This document shows, piece after piece, positions 33,241-42,071 of a stretch of DNA of 64,000 bases (position 1 is the stretch's first letter; every line of letters begins with the position of its first letter). This stretch comes from Verrucomicrobiia bacterium (GTDB lineage: Bacteria > Verrucomicrobiota > Verrucomicrobiia > Limisphaerales > Fontisphaeraceae), in contig JAOAIT010000038.1 in NCBI GenBank assembly GCA_026414565.1, positions 1-64,000 on the forward strand, read 5' to 3'. The position numbers and the translations under genes were made by a program. The notes under the pieces were generated by a model, which searched no databases, was not told the origin of the DNA, and saw only the letters and a list, made by a program, of their open reading frames with translations.

Positions 33241-34787
33241 ATGCCGCCGTCAACTCGTGGGCAGGCCCCGTTGCCGGGTGGGGGGTGCTGGTATTGCTTT
33301 GGATTACCTCCGCCTGGCGGCTGGGGCCGCTTTGGTCCTCGCGCCCGGAGTATGCGTTTGGCTGGGCTGCCCCGGTGGTGTGTGGCGTGTTGTTTTGGGA
33401 GCGCTGGCGCCGGCGTCCGGCGCCGGAGCCCCCCGGGACAAAAGCCTGGGGTTGGGTGGCTTTGGTTTTGGGTTTGGCGGGCCTGGTGGCGGGCAAGGTG
33501 ACGCTGGAAGTAGCGCCCATTCTGCGCCCGGCAGCATGGGTTTTGGCGGGCGGCATGGTGGCCGCCACGCTGGGAGTGGCCTGGCTGGCGGGGGGGCGGC
33601 TGTGGGTGCGACATTTTGCTTTTCCAGTATGGTTGTTGCTGGTGTTTCTCCCCTGGCCCACGCGATTGGAGCAGTGGGTGATGAGTCACCTGGTCCAGTT
33701 CAACGTGGCGGCGGTCATTCACGCTTTGGGAGTTTTGGGCATTCCGGCCCTGGCGCGTGGCAGCGTGATGGAAATGGAAACCGGCCTGGTGGGGGTGGAC
33801 GAGGCCTGCAGTGGCATTCGTTCCCTGCAAGCCACGCTGGTGGCGGCCCTGGTTTTGGGGGAATTGCGCCGGCTGCCCGGCTGGCGCCGCCTGCAATTGT
33901 TGGGGGGTGGTTTGGGGGTGGCGGTGTGCACGAATTTTCTGCGCACGCTGGGGCTGGGATGGCTGGCGGCGCGGGAGGGGGCCGGCTTGGTGGAGGCCTG
34001 GCATGATCCGGCTGGTTATGGTGTTTTGGGGGTTAATTTCCTGGTGTTGATGGCCTTGGCCCATCGGTTGGCCAGGGGTGTTGCTCCAGAGGACACCGAG
34101 CCTGGCTCTTCCCGGAGCGGAGGTTTTGCTGTGCCCGGCTTGGCGCTGGGGGTGATCGGGGGGGTGGTATGTCTGAGCGAGATCTTTATTTATGGGTGGT
34201 TTGCGCGGGCTGAGACAGGCCGGGCAGCAGTGACGTGGCAGATGCAGTGGCCGACGAACGCTGCCGGTTTCCGGCATGTTCCCTTAAGCCCCGCGGCGCA
34301 GCAGATGCTGGGCTACGATGAGGGCACCATGGCGGCGTGGATGACCACGGAGGGGATGCGCGTGCAGGCTGCCTATATGCGGTGGAAGCCTTCGACGTGG
34401 CGGCCGACGATGGCACGTGCCTCGATGGCACAAGGTCATTCGCCCACGGTGTGCCTGCCTGCCGTGGGCATGGTGCTCCTGCGCGAAGGGCCGGAGGTCA
34501 CCCTGCGGGCTGGCGGGCAGGGATGGCCCTGCCAAAGTTACGTTTTCGATGATCGCGGCCGCTCCGTCTATGTCTATGTCTGTCTCTGGCGTGACCGGCA
34601 GGATGGGGTGAATTATCAAGTGGACAAGCGGGCGATGGTGAGAGAGGTGCTGCGGGCCATCCGCCGGGGGGCCCGCCCGTTGAACACGGAGCAACGGCTC
34701 ATCATGGCCAGCGTCCATGGGGCGCGTGCTGAAGGGGAGGCCCGGCAGGCCCTCGCGGCGGAGTGGGAGCGCTGGTTGAAGCCGTGA
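33237..34787 (+). CDS. Exosortase with C-terminal EpsI-like domain
   Basis: A protein of 516 residues. About eight transmembrane helices cover residues 10-310. The catalytic triad is visible: Cys191 (DEACSGIRSLQATL), Arg236 (CTNFLRTLGLG) and His256 (AWHDPAGYGVLG). The C-terminal ~190 residues form a soluble EpsI (DUF3485)-like domain. Exosortases cleave PEP-CTERM proteins at the inner membrane and attach them for export to the surface or biofilm matrix. A PEP-CTERM protein is encoded 50 bases away on the other strand. Start: ATG in the TPR gene stop codon. Confidence 0.93.
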   Translation: MNAAVNSWAGPVAGWGVLVLLWITSAWRLGPLWSSRPEYAFGWAAPVVCGVLFWERWRRRPAPEPPGTKAWGWVALVLGLAGLVAGKVTLEVAPILRPAAWVLAGGMVAATLGVAWLAGGRLWVRHFAFPVWLLLVFLPWPTRLEQWVMSHLVQFNVAAVIHALGVLGIPALARGSVMEMETGLVGVDEACSGIRSLQATLVAALVLGELRRLPGWRRLQLLGGGLGVAVCTNFLRTLGLGWLAAREGAGLVEAWHDPAGYGVLGVNFLVLMALAHRLARGVAPEDTEPGSSRSGGFAVPGLALGVIGGVVCLSEIFIYGWFARAETGRAAVTWQMQWPTNAAGFRHVPLSPAAQQMLGYDEGTMAAWMTTEGMRVQAAYMRWKPSTWRPTMARASMAQGHSPTVCLPAVGMVLLREGPEVTLRAGGQGWPCQSYVFDDRGRSVYVYVCLWRDRQDGVNYQVDKRAMVREVLRAIRRGARPLNTEQRLIMASVHGARAEGEARQALAAEWERWLKP

Positions 34788-34837
34788 AGCGCAAGGGACA
34801 CGGCGGCGGACCGGCGCGAGGTGCCCAATGAATTTGG

Positions 34838-35635
34838 CTAACGGTTTGCCGGCGGGGCGATGGCCGGGGAGCGGCGGCGCTGCCACAAGTAGCAGCCGCC
34901 GAGGAACAGCACCCCCAGCAGGGCATATTCCGCGGGCTCTGGGATCACCGACAAGGGGGCATCAATGACCAGGGTGGGAATGAGGAAACCGCTGGTGGAC
35001 TCTTTGGAAACAAGCTGAACGATGCCTTGGTTGTCCAGACGCCGCACGGCGATGGTGATCAGGCCGTTGTGGTCGTTCTTGATCAAATCCAACAAGGCGC
35101 TGCTGCTGAAATTGTGGACGGTGCCGGCACCGGTGGTTTGCCCGGTGAGGGAGCCGAGGAGCGTGAGGTAATTGCCGTTTTCATCCCCCGGCGCAGAGGT
35201 GATGAAGCCCAGGGCGGCAGGATCTGACACGTTGCCTGGAGCATTGTTGTAATTAATGCCCGACTCCGTCCAACCTCCGGCAGCATCCCCTGGCAAACCG
35301 TCCGGCAAACCATAGAACTCCCAAGCCACCCCTGAGAGCACTCGTTGGGAGCTGAAGCGCAGGGTGACCGAGGTGGCGTTGGCCCAGTCGTAGCCGGATA
35401 CGGAAGAGAGATCAAAACGGAAATAGTCCTTGTAATTCCGCGCCGGATTGCCGGGGTTGTTGCGGCTGCTGATGACGCCGCTGCTGCCGAAGTTCAAGGT
35501 GGGTTGCTGGCCCCACACGTACGCATCCGCTCCCTGGCCCATGGCGGTGGTAATGCTGACCACCGCGGCATGGTTCAGACAGGTGCAAAAGACAAGGGCG
35601 AGGCATCCCCACACCTTGCTGATATGCCCCTGCAT
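34838..35635 (-). CDS. PEP-CTERM sorted DNRLRE-type protein
   Basis: A protein of 265 residues with a signal peptide (VWGCLALVFCTCLNHAAVVS) and a beta-rich domain with the pattern GSSGVISSRNNPGNPARNYKDY, FRFDLSSVSG and VTLRFSS, as in DNRLRE/DUF-type carbohydrate-active appendices. The C-terminus is a complete sorting signal: IPEPAEYALLGVLFLGGCYL, then WQRRRS, i.e. Pro-Glu-Pro, hydrophobic helix and basic tail. It is the obvious substrate of the adjacent exosortase. The ATG at 35635 is chosen to give the signal peptide; two earlier in-frame ATGs exist. Confidence 0.85.
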   Translation of the reverse strand: MQGHISKVWGCLALVFCTCLNHAAVVSITTAMGQGADAYVWGQQPTLNFGSSGVISSRNNPGNPARNYKDYFRFDLSSVSGYDWANATSVTLRFSSQRVLSGVAWEFYGLPDGLPGDAAGGWTESGINYNNAPGNVSDPAALGFITSAPGDENGNYLTLLGSLTGQTTGAGTVHNFSSSALLDLIKNDHNGLITIAVRRLDNQGIVQLVSKESTSGFLIPTLVIDAPLSVIPEPAEYALLGVLFLGGCYLWQRRRSPAIAPPANR

Positions 35636-35881
35636 AATTCTCTGCTGACCGCCTCGCATCAAACACCCACACTCCGTGACAGGCAAAAACACTCCTACCA
35701 CATTTCAGGGTGCAAGTCAAACCCGGCTCCCGGGATTTTCACGCAACGCGAAGCAGTTGGTGACGCCTGGGGTCATCCGCACAGTTTTCCCCCAGCCGGA
35801 GCCTGGCGAACTCGGGGACGGGGTTTGGGGCTTGTCAGGCTTAGGCGCGGGCGGCAGGATGCCGCCGATAATTGATGCGCC

Positions 35882-36907
35882 ATGAAACTAGAACGATTTG
35901 CCGGCAATCCGATTCTTTCCCCCCATCCTGATCATCCCTGGGAGGATTTGGCGGTGTTTAACCCTGCGGCGTGGTACGATGCCGGGAAGGGGGAGGTTCT
36001 GCTCCTTTACCGAGCGGCGGAGTCGCATCCCGACTACAAATGCTATTTTGGCCTGGCCAAGAGCCGGGATGGTTACCACTTTGAGCGGGTGTCGGACCGT
36101 CCGGCCATGGACATCAGCCATGAGGGTTTTGACGGGGCCACCATTCAGGACCCGCGCATTATCAAGATGGGGGAGTGGTTTTATGTCACTTACGCCTGCC
36201 GGCATTTTCCGTTTGGCCAGTTCTGGGTGCCGGGCGGCCGGGATCGGTATATCAAGCCGGAGGTAGGCGAGGAGTTTCCGCGCTATCTGCGACTTAACGC
36301 CACGCTGACGGGGCTGGCCATGACCAAGGATTTCCGGCACTGGATTCGGGCGGGGTGGATTACCAACCCGCTGCTGGATGATCGCGATGCGATTCTTTTC
36401 CCGGAGAAGATCAACGGCCAGTTTGTGCTGATGCACCGGCCGCTGGAGTGGGTGGGGCCGGCGTATGGGACGGAGCATCCATGCGCGTGGATTGCGTTCA
36501 GTGATGATTTGATGGGCTTTCCTTTTGCGCGCAGCAAACTGTTGATCAAGAACAAGTACCCGTGGGAGGCGGCCAAACTGGGCATCAATACGCCGCCCAT
36601 CCGCACGCCGTACGGGTGGTTCACCCTGTATCACGCGGTGGGGCCGGACAAGTTTTACCGGCTGGGGGCGTTGCTGCTGGATTTGGAGGATCCGAGCATT
36701 GTGCGGCATCGCACGCCGGACTGGTTGATGCAGCCGGAGACGGATTACGAGATTGAGGGGTTTTACCGCGGGGTGTGTTTCCCTTGTGGGACGATCGTCA
36801 AGGATGACACCCTGTTTGTGTATTACGGCGCGGGGGACAAATACTGCGCCCTGGCCACGTGTCCGTTTGGTGCACTGCTGGATTATTTGTTGCAATGTCC
36901 GGCGTGA
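35882..36907 (+). CDS. Glycoside hydrolase family 130-like phosphorylase
   Basis: A protein of 341 residues. Five-bladed propeller features of GH130: RFAGNPILSP at the N-terminus, DLAVFNPAAW with the Asp/Asn of the family, YRAAESHPDY, GATIQDPRIIKMGEWFYVTY, and the late GAGDKYCALAT. Family role: inverting phosphorolysis of beta-mannosides (mannosyl-glucose, mannosyl-GlcNAc or mannooligosaccharides). No signal peptide is seen, so it acts in the cytoplasm on imported sugars. It opens a group with a C_GCAxxG_C_C protein and a sodium symporter. Confidence 0.85.
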   Translation: MKLERFAGNPILSPHPDHPWEDLAVFNPAAWYDAGKGEVLLLYRAAESHPDYKCYFGLAKSRDGYHFERVSDRPAMDISHEGFDGATIQDPRIIKMGEWFYVTYACRHFPFGQFWVPGGRDRYIKPEVGEEFPRYLRLNATLTGLAMTKDFRHWIRAGWITNPLLDDRDAILFPEKINGQFVLMHRPLEWVGPAYGTEHPCAWIAFSDDLMGFPFARSKLLIKNKYPWEAAKLGINTPPIRTPYGWFTLYHAVGPDKFYRLGALLLDLEDPSIVRHRTPDWLMQPETDYEIEGFYRGVCFPCGTIVKDDTLFVYYGAGDKYCALATCPFGALLDYLLQCPA

Positions 36908-36952
36908 ATGGGAAATGATGCGGCCACAACAGCAACACGAGTACGCATACGT

Positions 36953-37408
36953 ATGAGCACTCAACCCTCCCGGAGCCAGTGCGCCGAGGCGGCGGTGGCG
37001 CATTTCCAGCAAGGCTATGCCTGTTCGCAGGCGGTGGTGGCGGCGTTTGCGCCGAAACTGGGCGTGAGTCCCGAAGCGGCCCTGAAGGCGGCGGCCGGCT
37101 TTGGGGGCGGACTGGGGCGGCAGGGCCAGACGTGCGGGGCGGTCAATGGCGCCTGCATCGTCATTGGCCTGCGTTATGGTTCCACCAATCCCCAGGACAA
37201 GGACGCCAAGGAGTTCACCTACCATACGGTGCGGGAGTTTTGCCGGCAATTTCGGGCGCGGCACAAGACGTTGCAATGCCGCGAGCTGCTGGGCTGCGAC
37301 ATCAGCACGCCGGAGGGGCTGGCGCTGGCGCGGGATCGGAAGCTGTTTGCCACCCAGTGCCCCCAGTTTGTGGGGGCGGCGGCGAAAATTTTGGAGCAGC
37401 TCGTGTAA
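36953..37408 (+). CDS. C_GCAxxG_C_C family protein
   Basis: A protein of 151 residues with the pattern CSQAVVAAFAP, CGAVNGACIVIGL, FCRQF, LQCRELLGCD and FATQCPQ, i.e. the spaced cysteines that define the C_GCAxxG_C_C family. Proteins of this family are thought to bind metal or act in redox processes; function is not established. The start could be 36908 in the same frame; ATG 36953 is closer to family length. It sits between the GH130 and symporter genes and is probably in the same transcript. Confidence 0.85.
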   Translation: MSTQPSRSQCAEAAVAHFQQGYACSQAVVAAFAPKLGVSPEAALKAAAGFGGGLGRQGQTCGAVNGACIVIGLRYGSTNPQDKDAKEFTYHTVREFCRQFRARHKTLQCRELLGCDISTPEGLALARDRKLFATQCPQFVGAAAKILEQLV

Positions 37409-37435
37409 GGCGCCGCCGCCGGCGTGCCCGGGCTT

Positions 37436-39286
37436 ATGCACTGGCTGGACCTCCTCATCATTGTCCTCTATTTCGCCCTGATGGTGGGGGTGGGCGTGTG
37501 GGTATCGAAGAAGGCGGCGCAGAGTGCGGAGTCCTATTTTCTGGCGGGCAAAAGCCTGCCGTGGTGGATCATCGGCATTGCGCATGGCTCCAGCGGGGTG
37601 GACATCACGGGGACGATGTGGTTTGTGACGATGCTCTACGTGTATGGGGCCAAGGGCATCTGGCTGCTGTGGATCTGGCCGTTGTTCAACGTCATTTTCC
37701 GGATGGTTTATCTGGGGGTCTGGGTGCGACGCTCGAATGTGTTGACCGGGGCGGAATGGATGCGGACGCGCTTTGGCAAAAACCTGGGCTCGGAACTGGC
37801 CTACCTGAGCGTGGTTTTGTATGCGCTGGTCAGTGTGGTGGGATTTTTGAGCTACGCCTTTCAGGGCATTGGCAAATTTGCCAAATCGTTCCTGCCCTGG
37901 CCGTTGCCGGCGGAAGTCTATGGCACCCTGATCATGGTGGTTTCCGGCCTGTACTGCATTTTGGGCGGCATGTACAGCGTGGTGCTCAATGATGTCATTC
38001 AATTTGGTTTGATTCTGCTCGCCGCAGTGATCATTGCCGCGGTGGCCATGGCAGTGACCTCCCCGGAGCAGATTTCCGCCGCCGTGCCGGCGGGTTGGGA
38101 GGAATTATTTTTTGGCTGGAAATTGAATCTGGACTGGAGCGGCCTGGTGCCGCAACTGAATGACAAGATCTACGGAACCCAGGGAGATGGGTACTCGCTG
38201 TATTTCCTGTTCATCGGCATGCTGCTGTTCAAAGGCATCCTGGTGAGCATGGCCGGGCCGACGCCCAATTACGCCATTCAACACGTGCTTTCCACCCGCA
38301 GCCCGCGCGAGGCGGCGCTGGAAAACTTCATGATGGCGATTGTGTCGCTGGCCCCGCGTTTTCTGCTAATCGCCGGGATTGCGGTCATTGGGCTGGTGCA
38401 CTTCAGCCCCGAGCTGGCCAAAATGGCCGCAGCCGGGCAGAAGCTGGATTTTGAGAAAATCCTGCCGGAAGTGGTGAATCAATATCTGCCGGTGGGCGCC
38501 AAGGGGCTGATTCTGGCCGGACTGCTGGCGGCCTTCATGAGCACGTTTGTTTCCACCACCAACTCCGGTGTGGCCTACATCGTCAACGACATTTACAAAC
38601 GTTACCTCCGGCCCGACGCCTCCCAGCAGCGGCTGGTGCGGATGGGGTATTTTTGGAGCCTGATGGTCATTCTGGCCGGCATTGGTTTTGGTTTTTACAC
38701 CGGCTCGGTGCAGAAGGTGACCGAGTGGGTGGCCAATGCGCTGGTGCCGGCGTTTGTGGCGCCCAATGTGCTCAAATGGCACTGGTGGCGCTTTAATGGC
38801 TGGGGCTTTTTTGCCGGCATGGTGAGTGGCACGGCGGCGGCGGTGATCAAGTTGTTTGTGCCCCTCAGTCCCACGGTGACTTCGCTGGTCATCATTGGCA
38901 TCAGCATGATTTTTTCCGTGGTGGTCTGCCTGTTGACCGCGCCCGAAGATCAGGCGGTGCTCAAGCGGTTTTATCTGACGGTGCGTCCGTGGGGATGGTG
39001 GCGGCCCATTCACGATTTGTGCGCGGCGGAGCATCCGCGCCTGCAGGCCAATCGCGACGCGGCGCGGGACTGGCTCAACATCGGCGTGGGCCTGGTCTGG
39101 CAGTTGGCGATGGTGGCGGCCCCGATTTACCTGGTCATCCGCAACTGGCCGCGCTTCTGGGCGTGCGTCATCGTGCTGGGGGTGACCTCCGTGATCCTCA
39201 AGTTCACGTGGTACGATCGCCTCGACAAGACGCACGAGATGTACCTGAAGGATTACGAGGAGAAGCCCGGCACTGCCGCCGGCTGA
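37436..39286 (+). CDS. Sodium:solute symporter (SSS family)
   Basis: A protein of 616 residues with 13-14 hydrophobic segments. SSS family features are VSKKAAQSAESYFLAGKSLPWW, HGSSGVDITGTMWFV, and AGLLAAFMSTFVSTTNSGVAYI (the sodium-site Ser/Thr region in the eighth helix). Transports a sugar, amino acid or similar solute with Na+ across the inner membrane; substrate unknown. ATG 37436 is used; a GTG at 37424 is possible. Linked to the GH130 gene upstream, so an oligosaccharide-derived sugar is a fair guess. Confidence 0.9.
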   Translation: MHWLDLLIIVLYFALMVGVGVWVSKKAAQSAESYFLAGKSLPWWIIGIAHGSSGVDITGTMWFVTMLYVYGAKGIWLLWIWPLFNVIFRMVYLGVWVRRSNVLTGAEWMRTRFGKNLGSELAYLSVVLYALVSVVGFLSYAFQGIGKFAKSFLPWPLPAEVYGTLIMVVSGLYCILGGMYSVVLNDVIQFGLILLAAVIIAAVAMAVTSPEQISAAVPAGWEELFFGWKLNLDWSGLVPQLNDKIYGTQGDGYSLYFLFIGMLLFKGILVSMAGPTPNYAIQHVLSTRSPREAALENFMMAIVSLAPRFLLIAGIAVIGLVHFSPELAKMAAAGQKLDFEKILPEVVNQYLPVGAKGLILAGLLAAFMSTFVSTTNSGVAYIVNDIYKRYLRPDASQQRLVRMGYFWSLMVILAGIGFGFYTGSVQKVTEWVANALVPAFVAPNVLKWHWWRFNGWGFFAGMVSGTAAAVIKLFVPLSPTVTSLVIIGISMIFSVVVCLLTAPEDQAVLKRFYLTVRPWGWWRPIHDLCAAEHPRLQANRDAARDWLNIGVGLVWQLAMVAAPIYLVIRNWPRFWACVIVLGVTSVILKFTWYDRLDKTHEMYLKDYEEKPGTAAG

Positions 39287-39295
39287 GGCCGCGCC

Positions 39296-40405
39296 TCAGG
39301 GGCTGGCGTACATGGCGCGGCGGGCTTTTTCAAAGGTGGCTCCCGGCGGGGGCAGGGCTTTGATGGCGGCATCGTAATTCACAATATACTGCCACCAGTT
39401 GTTGAAGAAACCCTGGGTGATCCCGGGCCGGTGCGGCAGGCGGGTCATCCACCAGCGATGGTGGGCGGTGATGCCCTTCCACCCGCCGGTGACCGCGTTG
39501 AGTTTTTTCTTCTGGCGCGGCAGATCCGGATAGGTGAGCCAGTCATCCGCGTAGGTCCACACCTCGGTCAGGTTGTCCCAGTCATAATCACGCAGGGAAT
39601 TGGGGGCAAAGTGAATGCTGCCCACTTCGGCCTCGCCGGGGAAATCCTTGTCCACACGCGTGAACTGATTCCAGACGTTGCTGGGGTTGCCTTTGGGATT
39701 CCATTGGCCCTGGCCGACGGTAAGGGAGAGGACGCTTTCGATGCGGTGCCCGTAGCTTTCCAGCATTTCGCCCTCACCCCGCTCGTAGTTCCAGCCCATG
39801 ATCCACACGGTCTTGCCGACATCCGGAATGTCATAAGGCCGGTAAAACCAGGGGTTGTCCGTCGGGTACGGGATGCGATCGCCCGGGGTTTTCCAATGCA
39901 GCTCGTCCCATTGAAAATAGGGGGCGCCCCACAGCCAGATTTCGGTGGCCTGATGTTTCTCCAGCAGGGCGGGCAGCTTGAAATGCTCGAACAACCATTG
40001 AAAGCTGGTCATGCCCCGGTTGGCTTTTTTGCGGTCTTTTTCCCACATCTCCAGAAAGGTTTCCTCGGTATAGCGGAAGCCGTTGCGGAAGGTGGGGAAG
40101 CCGTCGAAATCAATTTTTTCGACGATGCGGTAGTCCACGAAGCCGTGGCTGATGGTGCGGGCGGCTTCCACCATGGTCTCCGACAGCTTCCAGGGATCCG
40201 ACCACTTAAAATAAGCGTGCAGGCGTTGGTTGCCGCGTGATTTGAGGAGGGGGTCAAAGCTGATGACAATGACCTTGACCGTCACCTGCTTTTGCTGCGC
40301 CAGCTCGGCGGCGGTGGCCGCGGGCAAATCCGGCGTCTGGGTCAGGCCAAGCAGCGCCATCGCGGTGGCGATGGAGAGAAAAGAGGTATGGCCGGGGGTT
40401 TGCAT
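39296..40405 (-). CDS. Secreted protein of unknown function
   Basis: A protein of 369 residues. A signal-like N-terminus (LSIATAMALLGLTQT) precedes a soluble domain rich in Trp, Tyr and charged residues. Striking conserved-looking blocks are VKVIVISFDPLLKSRGNQRL, ATEIWLWGAPYFQWDELHW and WNYERGEGEMLESYGHRIES. It resembles secreted proteins of similar length that I associate with Verrucomicrobia, but I cannot name a family or a catalytic motif. It converges on the symporter gene with 9 bases between stops. Confidence 0.7.
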   Translation of the reverse strand: MQTPGHTSFLSIATAMALLGLTQTPDLPAATAAELAQQKQVTVKVIVISFDPLLKSRGNQRLHAYFKWSDPWKLSETMVEAARTISHGFVDYRIVEKIDFDGFPTFRNGFRYTEETFLEMWEKDRKKANRGMTSFQWLFEHFKLPALLEKHQATEIWLWGAPYFQWDELHWKTPGDRIPYPTDNPWFYRPYDIPDVGKTVWIMGWNYERGEGEMLESYGHRIESVLSLTVGQGQWNPKGNPSNVWNQFTRVDKDFPGEAEVGSIHFAPNSLRDYDWDNLTEVWTYADDWLTYPDLPRQKKKLNAVTGGWKGITAHHRWWMTRLPHRPGITQGFFNNWWQYIVNYDAAIKALPPPGATFEKARRAMYASP

Positions 40406-40648
40406 GGTGCAAACATGCCAGTTTTAGCGGCGGTTGCAACTCCGCGCTGAGGGTTTTATCGGGCCGGGGTGCCACCAGTAACTTGGGCAAGTCCAGGCGT
40501 GGGGAGCGGGTGGCGGATTCGCACTCTGGGGGTATGGCGCGGGCAACGGTTGGGGCGGGGGAGGGCAGGGGTATTGTCTTATGGCACGACAATGCCAACA
40601 TCTGCCAGAAGTCTTGCGGCCCTGCTGTTCTTCAGGCATTCTCCGGAC

Positions 40649-42040
40649 ATGATAACCATCATCGCAGGCACCAATCGTCCCGGCAGCAACACCGCGCATG
40701 TGGCGCGCGCGGTCGAAGCGTGTTACCGCCGCCGCGGCGTTCCGGCGCAGGTCATGGATTTGGGGCTGCTACCGCCCGCCGCCTTTGCGCCCGGGGCTTA
40801 TGCCCAGAAGCCCGAAGCCCTGGCCCCGTTCACCGAGTCCATCCTGCAATCGGCGGGAGTGGTGGTGGTGACGCCCGAGTACAACGGCAGTTTTCCCGGT
40901 GTGCTCAAATACTTTATTGATCTGCTGAAGTTCCCGGAGAGTTTCCAGGCCCGGCCGGTGGCGTTTGTGGGATTGTCCAACGGTCAATGGGGCGCCTTGC
41001 GCGCGGTGGAGCACTTGCAACAGATCTTTGCCTATCGCAACGCCCATCTGCTGCCCGAGCGGGTGTTTCTGCCCGGCATCCGGGATTGTCTGGACGGCGC
41101 GGGCGATTTGAATCAGGAAGGGCTGGCGCAGCGCTTGGAGGCGCAGGCCGAGGCGTTTGTGCGGTTTATTCACAAACTTACGGGGGTGGACTTGACCGCC
41201 CCCGCCGGGCATGCGCGTCGTTATGTGCCGCATCTGGGCGTGTGCTCGTGGTCGCTGCAGCCGGAGACGCCGGAAATCCTGGTGGAGAAGCTGGAGGAGC
41301 TGGGCCTCAAACGCCTTCAACTTTGGCTGGATCCGTTGCGTGAAAAGCCCGCCGTGTGGGGCCGGGCGCCGGAGCTGCTGGCCCGGGCGGGGGTGACTGT
41401 GGTCAGCGGCATGTTTGGGTGTGTGGGAGAAGATTACAGCACGCTGGAAAGCATCCGGCGCACCGGGGGGGTGGTGCCGGATCACACGTGGGAGCAGAAC
41501 TGGGCCAACATCCAGGAAAACGCCCGTCTGGCGCAACGCCTGGGCCTCAAGTATGTGGCCTTTCACGCGGGCTTTCTGCCGCACGATGCCCAGGCGCCGG
41601 AGTTTGCCAAATTGGTGGAGCGGCTGCGGCGGATTGCCCAATTGTTTGGGGAGGCGGGCATCACGCTGGGGCTGGAGACCGGGCAGGAAAGCGCGGCCAC
41701 TTTGCGCGAATTTTTAGTGCATCTGGGCTGCCCGAATGTGGGAGTCAACTTTGATCCGGCCAACATGATTTTGTATGATCAGGGCAATCCGGTGTTTGCG
41801 CTGCGGCTGCTGGGGCCGTGGGTGAAGCAGTGTCATTTGAAGGACGCCACCCGCACGCGCCAGCCGGGCACGTGGGGCGAAGAGGTGCCGGTGGGCACGG
41901 GCCAGGTGAACTGGCGCGGCTTTTTCCAGACGCTGAGCGAGATCGGCTTCCACGGCAATTTGTGCATCGAGCGCGAGGCCGGCCAGCAGCGCGTGGCCGA
42001 CATTCTCGCGGCGCGCCGGTGGGTGGAAACGCTGCCGTAA
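40649..42040 (+). CDS. Fusion of NADPH-dependent FMN reductase and sugar-phosphate isomerase TIM barrel
   Basis: A protein of 463 residues. Residues 1-~180 are a flavodoxin-like NADPH-FMN reductase: ITIIAGTNRPGSNT (FMN phosphate loop) and VVVTPEYNGSFPGVLKYFID. Residues ~190-463 are an AP endonuclease-2/xylose isomerase-like TIM barrel: PHLGVCSWSLQPETPEILVE, LKYVAFHAGFLP, LGLETGQES, GVNFDPANMILYD (metal ligands) and LKDATR (metal). Each half is normally a separate protein. A cytoplasmic oxidation/isomerisation of a polyol or keto-sugar is plausible; the pairing may channel an intermediate. Next in line is a Gfo/Idh gene 31 bases later, consistent with sugar metabolism. Confidence 0.85.
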   Translation: MITIIAGTNRPGSNTAHVARAVEACYRRRGVPAQVMDLGLLPPAAFAPGAYAQKPEALAPFTESILQSAGVVVVTPEYNGSFPGVLKYFIDLLKFPESFQARPVAFVGLSNGQWGALRAVEHLQQIFAYRNAHLLPERVFLPGIRDCLDGAGDLNQEGLAQRLEAQAEAFVRFIHKLTGVDLTAPAGHARRYVPHLGVCSWSLQPETPEILVEKLEELGLKRLQLWLDPLREKPAVWGRAPELLARAGVTVVSGMFGCVGEDYSTLESIRRTGGVVPDHTWEQNWANIQENARLAQRLGLKYVAFHAGFLPHDAQAPEFAKLVERLRRIAQLFGEAGITLGLETGQESAATLREFLVHLGCPNVGVNFDPANMILYDQGNPVFALRLLGPWVKQCHLKDATRTRQPGTWGEEVPVGTGQVNWRGFFQTLSEIGFHGNLCIEREAGQQRVADILAARRWVETLP

Positions 42041-42071
42041 AGACCACACCTTCCAACCAACCATTCAGATT

